Origin: Sciurus carolinensis
Taxonomy: Eukaryota; Chordata; Mammalia; Rodentia; Sciuridae
Length of the DNA: 64,000 nucleotides
Assembly (NCBI RefSeq): GCF_902686445.1
Contig: NC_062213.1
Span: 6,755,241-6,819,240, forward strand
Direction of reading: 5' to 3'
Below, piece by piece: positions 1 to 12,709 of this stretch. Positions within the stretch are counted from its first letter, which is position 1. The number at the start of each line of letters is the position of its first letter. A model generated the notes under the pieces. The model was not told the DNA's origin and did no database searches. It saw only the letters and a program-made list of their open reading frames with translations. The position numbers were made by a program, and so were the translations under genes.

Positions 1-2230
1 CAGGGCACAGGATCGTTGTACCTGGGACACTGGGTGGGCATCTGATGCTCAGCTGATGCACCATGCCTATGATGCAAAAATCACTCTTCCTGCCACATCT
101 GTGCTCATGAATCCCTCCATCAACACGTCATGGGAAATGAGGCAATATAGGCACGCAGTTTTACTTCTTAATTCTTACTTCTTAGATTCTTTGCTCTGTT
201 ACATAGCAGCTCCTGGCTTTTCACCTCTTCTTCCCCTTGATGAAATGGAGATGTTTCAAACACCCACAATTGAGGGAAAAAGGAGAAGGCATGCACCAAG
301 ATAGGACTCGCTGTCCTGTAAAACAATCATTCAGCAGCGGCCAATATCAGATCTCTCAGGAGTTACCTACGAGAAGTCTACAGTGAGAGGACCCCAGCTA
401 GGAGATGCTGAGTTTCATGAGGAAGGTATAACTGAGTGATGTTCATAGGGCATCTGCTCACTTTCTCCAAATATCCCCATATGAGATTTACAAACATAGG
501 AAAATGTGACCCAAAACTGAATACAACTTTTTTTTTTTTTTTTTCTCTCTTCAAACCCTTATTTTCCCTGCTCCATCTAGCTTCCGATTATGGGCAACTG
601 GAGGCCATACATGTTGTCTTCCCAGTGCCTATGGAGCCTACTCTTTAAATTTTAAAATGTACTTTTCTCCACCTCCACTAGCACTTCTTTAGAAATTTAT
701 CGTTCAGGTATAAGTTGTTGAGCAATATAAAAATTTATATGACACGTGGAACCTCAAGAAAATTCCTTCTCTATCACCCATGTCATCATGGCAGCTGGCA
801 AAGAGCAAGCTGTGTAAAATCAAGGAGAGTCTGTCATGGAGGATCAAGCTCCAGGGGCACAGTCCTTACAGCCTCAGCTTCCACAGCAGGAGGAGCCTGC
901 TTCTCCACAAACTAGGTGGCAGAACCGTATAACAGTAGATACCCAGTTGGGTACAAATATGAATAAAACCAGCAGGTACTGTTGTCCCCGTGACCCATGC
1001 AACATGGGTATATTTTGAATGCGAAGCTATGATGATCTCTGGTATTTACTCTTTCGTTATTTCAAAACTGATTATAATATTCAAGTTAAAATACTTATAC
1101 ATGCTGTTGTGTATCTTATCTGTCTCACTGTGGGTCTGTCTGCTGGTTTGTATGTGGTCGTGACCCCGCCAATTGGATGTGGGATAAAGCAGAAGGGGTG
1201 GACATGGTCGGTTACAAATTCTTTTTGTCTACTTGGCGCATCTTTTTCCCAGGCCTACTTCGTTCTCCAAGCAAGACAGCAAGTGATATGTCTTAAGCAT
1301 AGTACTGCAGTGTGGCCTGTAGTGTTCTAGGCCCAATACACATCAGCACTGGCCAATGTACTTAAAACACCTGGCCCTTTAGGGCACACAGCCAGATCAT
1401 ACTTCTAGATTGCTTGGCTTGGGGCGTAGCTCGTTTTACCAATGTGTATTTCATTTAGTAGCTTAATAGTCTCCAGATTTCTCCTCTTCTGTGTTATGGA
1501 TTATTTAGCATATTCACTATCAAAGTTCTGTCAGATTCAGCCTTCTCTCATTTAAGGTGAAGCAAACATCATGTCTGTGTAGGAAGCTGTCATCCTCGCT
1601 GTCCATGGCGATCCTATGCTCAACCGTCTCCCTCACACCAAGCCAGTGAGGGCTGCACCTGGCTGCTGGAGGAGACCTCAGTGAGGAGCCTGGCAGGCTC
1701 TGATGGCAGCATGCTTATCAACCAACCAATATGCAAGTTTGGTTGATGCTTCTGTTTAGAGACATCTTATTTAATGTCACACCGAGCTCCCAGAGAATAG
1801 CACTGCACCTCAGCTGGATAGAAGCTGATCTCAGACAGACTTGTGTGTACTCCACAAGTTTCACAAGCTTCCTGTTCTTAGGAGCACCAGATGATGCTAT
1901 ATCACTGTGTTTTGGGACATTTTAAAAGTAAAATGACCAACATTCCCCAATAGCATAAAAATGTGAAAGCATCATGTTAAAGCACAATCAAAATGGTGAC
2001 TGTTCCCATTGGGAGAGCTGAAACAGGAGGGCAGACCTCGGCCTTGTTTGACATTTTGGGGAGCAGGCACATGGGGTGACTCAGCCTTTGGTGGTGTTTC
2101 ACACATGTTCATGAATGGCCACTGAGATGTCATAACAACTTTAGGTTATAGATAAATGTTAGCAAGTAGGCATGTTGCTAATATGGAATCCATAAATAAT
2201 GAGGATTGACTACCTCAGATTTGGGGTTGT
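1..2230. other. Unassigned sequence, no gene seen
   Basis: Ordinary AT-leaning sequence with short, unrelated open frames (the longest about 100 codons at 1019-1330). A T-run lies at 529-544. I recognise no exon, promoter or clear repeat. Some stretches may be very old repeats beyond recognition by eye. Confidence 0.5.
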
Positions 2231-2341
2231 TTGTTCAGTGCAACACAACCTATCTTATCACAACTAGTTAAATCCCGTTTAATTCTTACAACAGCACTGA
2301 GAGTCAGGATGAAATAAGACAGGAAATTAATCAACTGTGCA

Positions 2342-2527
2342 TGAACCAGGCTCAGAGATGCACAGCTGTAACCCCAGTGGCTTGGGAGGCAGAGGCAGGA
2401 GGATCACAATTTGAGGACAGCCTGGGCAACTTATCAAGACCCAGTCACAGAATAAAATTTAAAAAGACCTGAGGATGTAGTTCATAGATATAATACCCCT
2501 GGGTTCAACCCCTGGTTCAGGAAAAAA
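2342..2527 (+). mobile_element. Dimeric B1-like + ID SINE (MEN/BID type)
   Basis: The left part is 7SL/B1-like. It carries the 'gtaaccccagtggcttggga' and 'ggcaggaggatcac' blocks that mark an internal RNA polymerase III A box and the sequence that follows it, then an A-rich linker. The right part is ID-like, with a 'gaggatgtagttca' start and a box-B-like 'gggttcaacccctgg' near 2501, and ends in a short A-rich tail. This B1+ID arrangement is the MEN/BID element known from squirrels. The copy is diverged, so it is not recent. Confidence 0.75.
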
Positions 2528-2529
2528 TA

Positions 2530-3890
2530 CGTACATGAGGATCCTATTCCAAATGCAGGGCCCGTTCCTTCACCTGCACTCCTACATTGTCATGCCGGGT
2601 CGTCTGTGTCTATGGTGTTCCTCCTGCTTCAGCCCACACATTCTCTCCAACATGCCAATGCAAGAGTGAGCCATCCGATGTTAGGAGAGAATCCCTAACC
2701 ACGTGGGCAAATCCATCTTCAAAGGCTTTAATGAAACAGTGTTCGTCAAAAGTGAAAATTCTAAACAAAAAACTATAATGCATCTTAAGATACTGTTTGT
2801 CTCATGGTAAAAGCTTAATTAGAATCCACTGATATTTTACTCTGGACATTAAGGAATGGTTTAAACTGAAGCTCTCTTTTAAAGCTCTCCTTTCTCTTTT
2901 TACCTCTGAAACTGGGATCCTAAAAGCAAATAGGAATTGAGGTTATTAATACATATATGTTCATTTCATGGTTTTTATGTCTCAGGTAGTGGGAGAATTT
3001 GTTTCAGAATAGATGACATACTTCAAAGTATGAATAATGATAATGAATCAAGCTAAAGACTTACTATTGCATGCTGAGAAGTATAATCCAAAAACAATAA
3101 ATATAAAATACAAAAAAACTTATAATGCAGCCTCATTGATCTTCTCATTATACCACCAACACACTTAAGGTCATTCTGTTAGGTTTTTTAGCCAGCAAAT
3201 TCCAAGGTGTACCCCATAAAGCCAAATATTAAAAGGTACTCTCAAAGTGGAGGCAAGTGTAGAGAAGTATGTGATTAGGAACTCCCACTGGGGAACGGGA
3301 CCGACTGAACGTTTCTCCTGTGGAGCGAGAGCATGCAACAATCCACTTCAAGTGCTTTAGTAAATCCTGTACAAAATAAACTCACTTAACTTAATATTTT
3401 CCAAAGGAAAACTTCATATATATTCTCTCACACACACACACACACAACCATTGAGATGGCTGCTAAATACAGAGGCATTGCTAGAGCACCAGTCCATGAC
3501 ACCTCTTTTAGGAAATATGACCTGAATGATAGATGGAGGATCTAAAATCAGAAATATTGGATGACTTGCTACTTATGGATCCAAAATTATATATGAACCA
3601 AGACCTGAATCCAGAACTTCTGAATAATTCCTCAGTGGGAATTTCTGTCACTTTAGGTCGTCTCTGTAGCTATCTCTCTTATCACCTCCGTATTCGTCTT
3701 GTAAGTGATTAGTACATTTTAATTAATAGCACTTTCATGAGGGACCATAGTGCACTGTATCCTTGGAGGTGGGTGGTCAGGCATTAACATCAAATGTGGA
3801 ATAGACCATGGGATAAGCGCACACTAAATGTACCATATATTGACTTCGCTGCTTAATATCTGTTATTTCTGATCATTTAAAAGTCAAGTC
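2530..3890. other. Unassigned sequence with short CA tract
   Basis: No gene seen. A short (CA)n tract lies at 3430-3446. The stretch 3470-3640 ends in text resembling the 3' part of a MIR ('aagacctgaatccagaactt') but is too decayed to call. Confidence 0.4.
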
Positions 3891-3894
3891 TGTG

Positions 3895-4010
3895 ACATTT
3901 TTAATTAGCCTCAATTTACAAGCAAGAATACTAAGTTTCCAACAGGTTAAATCATAGCACCATTTCTCCACGTAGCTAAGTCAGAGTCTGACTCTGAATC
4001 ATGGGACCAT
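3895..4010 (+). mobile_element. MIR SINE fragment
   Basis: This matches the 3' half of the mammalian MIR pattern: 'cctcaatttacaagcaagaa', then 'aggttaaatcatagc', then 'gctaagtcagagtctgactc'. It is old and truncated. Confidence 0.45.
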
Positions 4011-4019
4011 ATGGAGATT

Positions 4020-5480
4020 CCATAGAATGAAAAACAGAATCCATATGTTTTTGAGTTTTCTAAGAGTCGGAGAAGCTTCTGGATAGAAAAGAGGAGTAGA
4101 AATTTCTTTAGAAGGTGCTAATTTTTCCATCACATTTTGTTTCTTGATTTTTCCCCTTTAATAAGCTTCCCTTCCTAGTTCTCTTGCCTGTACCCTGCAT
4201 ACGACTAACAGAATGTTTCTTTCTCAGGTCTCAGTGGACACGTCTGTATCGTTACCATTGTGAAGAAGTCTCTTGAGGGGCATCTGCCTGTCACTTCAGC
4301 TGCCTGCCAGTAGGCGGGGCTGGGAGCTCAGCCGCCATGTGCAATCACAGGACTGCTGGGGAGAAGATGGAACACCGGCTTTAGGCTCTTTCGGAATCTG
4401 CAAAACACCATCAGGTCGAGGCACTGACCTCATCTTTTTCTCAATACCTGCAGCAGTGACTTCTGGGCTCCCGTGCCTGATGGAAAGATGACGTGGCAAA
4501 GTGCAGACAGTTATCCGGGTGACTTATTTCATGATTCAAGGAAAGACCCCTTCCCCTGCGTTTACTGGTTTGTGTCATACACAGTGTTTGCTTTAGCATC
4601 TTGAGCTTTTGGTTTTTGCCGAGTATCTTAGGACTGTGACTTGGTACTTTGCTTCTTTCATTCCGTGCTTTGGTCACCTGAGGCCACGTGTACATGCTGA
4701 CGCACACCGTTTGGTTTCTCACCTTTTTGTCTCTGCCCACGGGACTCCCCCTCCCTCCCGTCTGTTAGGGTGCAGCATGAGCGTGGCAGTTCTTGTCACC
4801 TGTCTGCACTCAAACTTCCCTCCATCGTGAGGGAACACTGAATCTAGGCCACTTGCCAAGGCTCTCAGTAAGTCTGCTTACCAATGACAGACTCCGTACA
4901 TTCCATTAGCCCTGGGGAAACCATCAGTAGAGATCCTTTTCATAGCCCAGAGTATGTGGTTTGGCTGATGAATCCTGTAGTCCCCCCGTCTTACCTAGCT
5001 GTAGATACTGGCCTTTGTCCTTCCCGAGATGGTGAGTTCCTGGTAGGTCTTGAGTCACATTCCACTCTTTGTTGTTTCCCGTGTGCTACTGTTGTGCTAG
5101 ATTCAATAGACAGGTGCAGAATGGAAGAAAAACATGTTTTCCAAGCTTACCCAGGACAGCCTGGATCCATATCCCATGTTCTTTACAAATTACCACTTTG
5201 GAAATGCAGGAGATTCCACAGAGACACTGGCTGCAAAGGTCCTTTTCCTTTAAAAACCTTCCGCAAAGGTGTCCGCACTGGGAAGACCCTCTGATTCTCA
5301 CTCAGAAGTACCATTTCCCTCACCACCCACCCCACCGCACCCGCCTTACTCACCCGGCACCCCCTTCCCTCTCCTTAGCATTGCTGAGTTTGATAGGGTC
5401 TGAAAACGAGGCAGGCTGCTCTCACCACCAATGCACATGGCACTCGAAGCACGTTGTTTTTAATTGTTTTCATTCTTTTT
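4020..5480. other. Unassigned, GC-richer stretch
   Basis: Base composition rises here relative to both flanks. A 136-codon plus-strand frame runs 4884-5294, overlapped by a second frame at 5069-5482. Neither has a motif I recognise and both look like chance frames. No repeat family is evident. It could be an unrecognised old LTR or a non-coding exon. Confidence 0.35.
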
Positions 5481-5660
5481 AAATATTTTTACATTTGTTC
5501 TAATTAGTTATACATGGCAGTAGAATGCATTTGTGCATTTTGATAAATCATACATAAATGGAGAATAACTTCTCATTTTTCTGATTGTACATATGGTGGA
5601 ATCTCATTGGTCATGAAGTCATATGTACATGAGGTGATGCTTCTCATACTAATAATTGCA
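5480..5660 (-). mobile_element. L1 3'-UTR fragment (squirrel type)
   Basis: In reverse orientation this carries the conserved squirrel L1 3' end: 'attagttatacatggcagta', 'gaatgcatttgtgcattttg' and 'gtcatatgtacatgaggtga'. The same blocks occur in reverse complement at 32225-32370, which confirms a shared family and opposite orientation. Confidence 0.7.
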
Positions 5661-5664
5661 ACTA

Positions 5665-5900
5665 GTGGCTGCATCTTTGCTGTGTGCTGGGTGTGGTGCC
5701 AGGTAGTTCATATTTATTACCACCTTTAATCTGCCCAGCCATCTATGAGTAGATAATATTATAATCAACTTTAAATTCAAGGAAACTGAGGCTTAATTGT
5801 TAACTTATCAGGTTTAAACTGCTAATAGATCTTACAGTGCTAATAAATCTTAGGTTTGAGAACCAGACTTAAGTTTCTGTCATCCCAGATCACATCGATG
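5665..5900 (+). mobile_element. MIR SINE
   Basis: The order of blocks fits MIR: 'gtgctgggtgtggtgccagg', a TTTAAT/CTGCCCA block, 'caaggaaactgaggctta', and a tail ending near 'gagaaccagacttaag'. Near full length but diverged, as expected of an ancient mammalian SINE. Confidence 0.65.
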
Positions 5901-7320
5901 CAGCTTCTAAATGATGAGAATCCTTATTGATTGGAGTCAGGATTTTTTTTTTTTTCATTCTATTTTTATTCATCTACAGCTGCATTTTTCTAGATGTGTT
6001 TTCTCCCAACACCAAGAAACCCTGCTTCTGCTGTCTTCTGACAAAGAATCAGCATGAATGTAAAGCACAAGCTTCCCTTCTCTTTCTAGCTCACACCCTT
6101 GAAATGAGGCATCTGGATGCAGTTGGCAGTTAATGAATGGCGGGTGCTTCCCTTTCAGTTCTCTATAGAGAAACTCGTTATCCATCCATCCAAACAAGAG
6201 GAGAGCCTAGTGCCAAAAGCCTGCCCAGCCTTCGGTCCTGTGGAAGGAATTTCATTCTTGGCTTATTTCACAAAATCCATCAACATATCTTTCAATATGT
6301 TGTTAGAAACACTGCTGAAGAAATTGCTCACCATGGGTTCCTGAGCCACTGGGAAGAGGACTCCTAAATCCACTTATGAATCATGCTTCACATCTTGCTC
6401 CATTGCTGATGCTGACTAACTGCAAAGAGCAATTCAACACGTTGCTCAAACAGGCATCTGTCAACTTGGGACACACACACTTCACCGTTCTCAGCTTCTG
6501 TACATTATCTCCATTGATTTTGATGAAATAGGCAAGACAGAGATTACTTAGACTGTTTTCCAAAAAAAAGAAAATCTAGGCTTAGGAAGTTAAATGAAGC
6601 AATGATAAGCTAATAAAGAACAGGAATGTGTCTTAAAGCCAATGCCAATTTTCTTTCTTCTCTGTTTCCTCTGCAATGCACATGTACAAAACTCTGAATA
6701 AACCAAAAGTGGGACTATTTTGTAATCAGCTTATGTAGTATCCTGAAAATTTTAAATGCATCTGTCATTTATGGAAACATACAAGATATGGGTTGCATCT
6801 TAAAATACTAGAAACCAGCTCACATAGGGCAAGGCAGCAAAAAGTCACTTTGACCAAGTCTAGAAAGCCAGAATGCAAATTACTTTCAAATTCAGAATTG
6901 TCTAACACCAAACCAGAATTTCTCATACTTGTTAATAACTACTCTACAAAAATAGAGTCCCAGAGTCAAGTGCCTTTTGTAAAATAAGTGTTCCACACTG
7001 TGTTCATGAAAATCCTAAATTGAATTAAAATATGAAAACCCATGGTAATTTTTCATTTAAAAATTCAATTTTAAAATGTTTAGTCGTGTTATGAATTGTA
7101 GGTGAAGCATTTAAGTGAGCTCATTCATTCCATTTTGAGGCAATTTGCTGTCTTTGGTGCACAGTCTGTTGTAACTCTCCTGAGATGTAAATCAATAACT
7201 GATGGCCCCTTACCATTTGTGAGTGCACCTGCATCTTCATATCCCATGGCTTCCCAGGGAGTCCATCCAGGCTATTGGGTCTGGCAACCCTGTGCTTTTG
7301 ACGCTGAGTGCTATTCATGA
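5900..7320. other. Unassigned sequence, no gene seen
   Basis: A T-run sits at 5942-5955. Several 60-76 codon frames overlap on both strands at 5927-6367, none with recognisable domains. I see no structured element. Confidence 0.45.
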
Positions 7321-9900
7321 TATGGCTATGTCACCATTTATTTGACCTTTCAAGGAAATGAAAAACTTGACTGTTTCCAGGTTTTTGCCATTGTAGAAAA
7401 GGTTAAAATAGATATTTACTATCATAAGAGCAAATAGATATGAGTTTTGATTTTTCTTTGGTGAAGGACCATAGGTATAACCCTGCAGTGTCAAATGGCA
7501 TTGAATGTTAGCTATTGGGGATTGCCAAATGGTCGCAGGGTGGCTGGACGATTTTCCATTCTCACCAGCCATGTATGAGTGACCTAGTTTCTCTGAACCC
7601 CTGTCAGCATTTGATGTTTCATTTTTTTATAAATTCAGCTATTATGATAGGTGTGAGGTGACAGCTCACTGTGACTTTAATTTCCATGTCTCCATGGTGA
7701 ATAATGGTGAATATTTTTCCTGTGCTCATTTGGCATCTGTGTGTATCTGTAGTGAAATGCTTATTTATCTATTTTGCCCATTTTATAGTTAGGTGTTTTA
7801 CTTTACTTCTTTTAAAAATAATTAATTTTGAAAGATGACATTTTCTAGATATTATTTATTCAGACATGTGATTTGAAAATATTTATCTCCCAATCTCTAC
7901 ATTGAATTTTCATTCTCTTAACTGAACTTTTGATGATCTAAAGTTTTAATATTGTAATGTTTGACTTATACAGTTATTATGAATTATATTTTTGGCTAAA
8001 AATTATCTACTTTGTCTTTGATCTGAAAGATATTTTACATTTGTTTCTGAAAGTTTTTTAATTTTGTATTTTATGCCTATGTATATGATTAATTTTGATT
8101 TAATATTGTGAGATTACATGTTTTTTGTTTGTTTTTGTTTCCCATCAATCTCACTGGACCAAGACAATTTATTGAAATGGTTGTTATCTCTTTATTAGAT
8201 GTGTTATTTATCAGTATTATTTCTTCCTTTGTAATTGATATGCCCTTTATTCCTTCTTTTGCCTTCCTATGCTGGCTAAATTTTTAAATCTTAGAAAGAA
8301 TGGTGATAGCTGAGATCTTTTCCTCATTCTTGACCTCATGGATGGAAAGTATTCCACTTTCAGTAAGCATAATATAAAGTATAGATTTTTGTAGATGCTT
8401 TAACTAATGTTGTGAACATTTCCTATTTCTATTTTTCTGTCAAATTTTATTTTCTGTTTTAGTTATACTACCTGCACTCATTTAAGAATATGTCTTTTCT
8501 ATTAAATAAGATAGACTATATTGATTATTGGACATTGAACTGACTTTGCATGTGCAGAATAAGCCTCCTATGTTTCTGAAGATATAATACTGGTTATGTG
8601 TTGCTGGGTTCTGTCTGTGAATTGGGGTGAAGTTTTCACACCTGGATCCATGAGGAACTTTGGTCAGAGGTATTTTGCAGACCCATCTGTCTTTCTCTAA
8701 TGTTGACATTAGAGCACAAACTCTGGAAGTCAGTGGGGGAAAGGTTTCTTCCTCTATTTTCTAGAATATGTTGTATATAATTGGTGTTTGACTTTCTTTC
8801 CTTTTCTTTTCTTTATGTGTGTGTTTTTCTTTAAATATTATTCCAAGTCCTTTAATAGAATTGTCAGGTTCTGAATGTCTACTTTTGAGGAATTTTTTAA
8901 AATCATAATTTCAATTTCTTTAATAGTTACAGGGATGGTCCATGCATATACTTCACATAAGGCAAAGCATGATTGTGTTCAGGAATCCATCTAAATCTTC
9001 ACAATTATGTGTCCATAGTTGTTCCCCACATTGTCTTAGGACTCTTTTTAAAGTTTACAGGGTCTGTAGTTGCAACCATGTTTTACTCCTGATCTTCGTA
9101 ATTTGTACCTTTTTCTGCTTTTCTTTTTTAAATTTAGCAGTCTTGTTAGAAGTTACCAATTCTATTGATTACTTTTTTTTTTTACAAAAGCATCTGTTTG
9201 TTTCTTTAATTGTTTTCACTGTTGTGTTTCTGTTTTCAATTTCTTTTTCCTTTTCTCTGCTTAATTTAAAAAAAATTTTTAAATTTTAAAGACTGCATTT
9301 TGATTCATTGTACTCAAATGTAGTACATCTTTTTGTTTCTATGGTTGTGCAGGATGTAGATTCATACCATTCATGTAATCATATATGTACATAGGGTTAT
9401 GATGTCTGTCTCATTCCACCATCTTTCATACCCCACCACCTCCTCCCTCTCACATCTCTCTACATAATCTAAAGTTCCTCCATTCTTCTCTCACCCCCAC
9501 CCCCCACCCCCATTATATATCATCATCCACTTTATCAGGAAAAACATTTGACCTTTAGTTTTTTGGGATTGATTTATTTCACTTAGCATGATATTTTCCA
9601 TCCTTCCATTTATCAACTTAATTTTATTGTTTCCTTCTTTCTGCTTATTTTAGGCTTATTGTGCTTTTCCTTTTCAGCACTCTTGTGGTAAGATGTTAGA
9701 ACATTGCTCTGGAACATTTTTCCTGTTTTAATATATGCATTTACTGCTATAAATCTTCTCAACACTGCTTCATGTTCACAAATTTCTGTATATTACATTT
9801 TAAGGTTCATTCATTTAAAAAATAATGTTTTTAAAAATTTTGCTTAAGACATTCTCTTTGAGCCAAGATTTATTTAGAAAGTCTTGTTTAGTTTTAGTCA
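7320..9900 (-). mobile_element. Old L1 (L1M class) ORF2 region, interrupted
   Basis: Read on the minus strand this is decayed LINE-1 ORF2. Plus-strand landmarks are the reverse of the ORF2 3' region: 'tctcaccagccatgtatgag' (7560), 'tttaatttccatgtctcc' (7677) and 'tttggcatctgtgtgtatct' (7729). The text continues collinearly to about 9260, is broken by a younger L1 3' end (9268-9616), and resumes to about 9900 with 'atatatgcatttactgctat'. All frames are interrupted; no intact protein remains. Confidence 0.7.
9268..9616 (-). mobile_element. L1 3'-end insertion inside older L1
   Basis: This squirrel-type L1 3' UTR has the reverse-orientation blocks 'gactgcattttgattcattg' and 'ggttgtgcaggatgtagatt'. 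The 8-bp word CTTAATTT flanks it at 9260-9267 and 9617-9624, fitting a short target-site duplication. The surrounding older L1 reads on across the insertion. Confidence 0.65.
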
Positions 9901-10000
9901 GGAACTCAGCAGAACTGGGAGGTGTGGGAGTAGCTGATTAAAGCAACAAGCCAGCAATGAAGGGGTTAAACTCCTGCTCACTCAGGATGGAGTAAGCCAG

Positions 10001-10365
10001 AGTCTATTTTTTATTGTTTGTTTTATTTAGCTATACATGACAGCAGAATGCATTTTGATTCATTGTACATAAACGAAGTACAACTTCTCCTTTCTCTGGT
10101 TGTACACCACTTGGATCCACACCGTTCAAGTAATCATGCATATACACAGGGTAATGATGTTCGTCTCATGGCTCCATCTTTCCTCCCCCACCTCATTTCT
10201 CTCTACACAATCCAAATTTCCTCCATTCTTCCCTGACTCCCTCCCCTCACCCATCATGTATCAGCATCCACTTATCAGAAAAAACATTCTGCCTTTGGTT
10301 TTGGGGGGATTGCCTTATTTCAAAACCCAGTGTGATATTCTCCAACTCCATCCATTTGCCTGCTT
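10001..10365 (-). mobile_element. L1 3'-UTR fragment (squirrel type)
   Basis: Same family as 9268-9616. Reverse-orientation blocks include 'tagctatacatgacagcaga', 'atgcattttgattcattgta' and a C-rich stretch from about 10180 to 10255 typical of the reversed G-rich UTR. No clear target-site duplication found by eye. Confidence 0.7.
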
Positions 10366-11600
10366 TCAAGCAAGTCTTAGGAGCAGGGAAAGAGCCAAAT
10401 CCCCCTTCCATTTTCCCTAGCACAGCGACCTGCTGGTCTAGGTCCGGGTTCTGCACAGATGTGTGGACACTGTTGAGAGATCCCCAGAAAAAAGGCTCCG
10501 GCAGTTTTATGGAGCTTGAGGCGTCCTGGATGGGGGAGTATGCTGGGTGACAGGGACAGACCAAGAGTGAAGCATGCTAGCCTCCGAGTGGGAGGGAGAC
10601 GGGTCTTCAAGTTTTGTCCTTTCTCTTCTCATAAAGGGTTCCTGGCAGAGGCAGGTGCTCAAAGGGGACCTGGCCTAAGGATTCTTTCTGTTATTGATTT
10701 CTGATCTGATTCTCTTCTAGCTGAAGAACCTGGACAGCGTGATTTCAAAAGAATGTGATGCTTGTATTGTTATGTGTATGTCAATCCAATAAGATTGGTA
10801 AATTCACTGAGAACTTCTAACCTGAGCATAGGGCAGACTGAATAATTCATAGAACATCCCCCCCATAACTCACAGAAATAAACTACAAATAAACTAGTTC
10901 ACAATGTTACCAAATCGCCCTCCTGGATATTAAGCGTACATGGGGATCACTAGGATGAGGTCGGGGCATGGACAGAGAGAGATAAGACATGGAGACATTG
11001 CAAGAATAAGTCAAGGAGAATCATATAGGGTAAACTTTCAATAAAGTCTCTCTTCCACATGTGGCCAGTCCTGTAAGGACCTGTGCACAGCCCTGAAGAG
11101 TTAATTTTATCTCTGCTCTTGCTCTCTGAGATAAGTTATTCCCACAGCAATGATTTCTAACAACTTTCCAAGGGCAAATGGGGAAGAATGCAAAGGTCAA
11201 TGTAAATCAGCAGTGGTCTGAAAGACCTGGTGGATGCCTGTGAACCAGACCATCTGTGGGGCACGGGTAGCTGAGACATGGCCATACTGGCAATTCTATG
11301 AGCTGAAGTCTGGGTTGGTTATACAAGACTCCTCATTCTGTGACACCTCACTACACTGAATGGGTCTCCATCTCAGCTCCTGCAGCTTCTTTCCTTTGGA
11401 AGAATTGCTTTTATTTGCCCTTTTAAGGAAGAAATGCCTTTCTCATGAGATAACAGGTATCTTATATCATCACCAACCAAAGAAAACAGATTTTGGAAAC
11501 CCGTGGCAATTTCATCAATCTTTTGTTTCTGGGAGTAAACATAGTTACTGACCTGGTTTAGAAACTCCATAGTCATGAAGTCTTGTTCTCTACAGTCAGA
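10365..11600. other. Unassigned sequence, no gene seen
   Basis: 10370-10720 is somewhat GC-richer, with overlapping 60-106 codon frames on both strands and no domains. The rest is plain unique-looking sequence. No promoter or exon pattern that I can support. Confidence 0.45.
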
Positions 11601-11609
11601 TAGTATAAG

Positions 11610-11785
11610 TTATTCTTTTTATTGGTTATTTTTAGTTACACCTGAGAAGAGGATTCATTTTTATGTAATATAAAAGCATGGAATATGATTTGCTCTAATT
11701 GAGTTCCCAGGGCTTCCTCTCTCTTTCTCACCCACCCTCTGTTCCCATCCCTCTCCTCTACTGATTATTTGTGGTCAACCATAAA
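11610..11785 (-). mobile_element. L1 3'-UTR fragment
   Basis: Text such as 'tattggttatttttagttac' followed by 'gattcatttttatgtaatat' and a C/T-rich stretch matches the reversed 3' end of a squirrel L1 subfamily. Short and 5'-truncated. Confidence 0.6.
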
Positions 11786-12590
11786 AACCCAGTTTACTCT
11801 GAATTTTTACAATTACCATAGAATTTTTGATGATAACAATAATGCAAATAACAAAGCATTTTACTTTCCTGTTATATAGATGCATGTTCTTTGAGTCAGG
11901 TACTGCATCTCTAAGGAATTCAATAGTAAGCTACAGAAATTGACTGATTGATTTAAGTCAAAAATGTGATGCATTGAACTAACATCTGGAAGCCACAGAG
12001 TGACTGGAGTTTCAGGATCAGAAAATGAGCTGTGTATCCAAAGGACGTCTAGCTGCACAGACTTTGTTGAAGCTGGTGCCGGCACCACCTCCTCTCCCAT
12101 TCCTGGAGCTCAGAGCCATGGTTTCTCATCCACGCCGTTTACTGCAGTCCCTGGGCGGGCAGCTCATCACTGGGGAACAGGCAAGAGCGTCTGAACTGAC
12201 TAGCGTGGAGCAGGAGTTGATTTCCCAATATCGTGCTATCCAGGAAGACATACTGCTACCTGGGAAGGGAACCTGCATTCAGAACATACAACATGCAGAT
12301 AGCGACTGACAGCATTGTTATCATTCAGGTCCTCAGTGCCGTTCAGAAGTGGAGGCTCGGTAATGCCAGACCTCTGAGAAATCAAAATAGGGTCCAATGG
12401 AGGGACTTCTAAATACAGAGCCAAGATCCGCAGCTCCTTTGCTGTTGTCTTCCCTCATGTAATCTCTTCCCTGACAGAGCAACCGACAGTAAAGACTGCT
12501 CTGTGAGAAGTGCTGTCCAAGTGCAAAGAAATTTTGCTCCTCACTAGGTTATCTGGATGCAATGGCGTGAATGCTATCTCATCGTGGTTA

Positions 12591-12622
12591 GGCACGCAGG
12601 CACGCAGGCACGCAGGCACGCA
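12591..12622 (+). repeat. 8-bp tandem repeat, 4 units
   Basis: The unit GGCACGCA is repeated four times without interruption. Each unit contains a CpG, unusual in this CpG-poor window. It abuts a reversed MIR fragment. Confidence 0.9.
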
Positions 12623-12700
12623 TGTTGCTGCCTGGGTTGAAATCCTGACTGTGCATTGCCAGCTCTGTGATTTTAGATGGTTAATATGTATCAAGTGGGA
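12622..12700 (-). mobile_element. MIR SINE fragment
   Basis: Reversed MIR text: 'gggttgaaatcctgactgtg', then 'gccagctctgtgattttaga'. Short and diverged. Confidence 0.45.
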
Positions 12701-12709
12701 AATGCAACA

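Noticed and set aside
4884..5482. Overlapping frames of 136 and 137 codons
   Set aside because: Different frames of the same DNA with no motif; consistent with chance in a GC-richer stretch.
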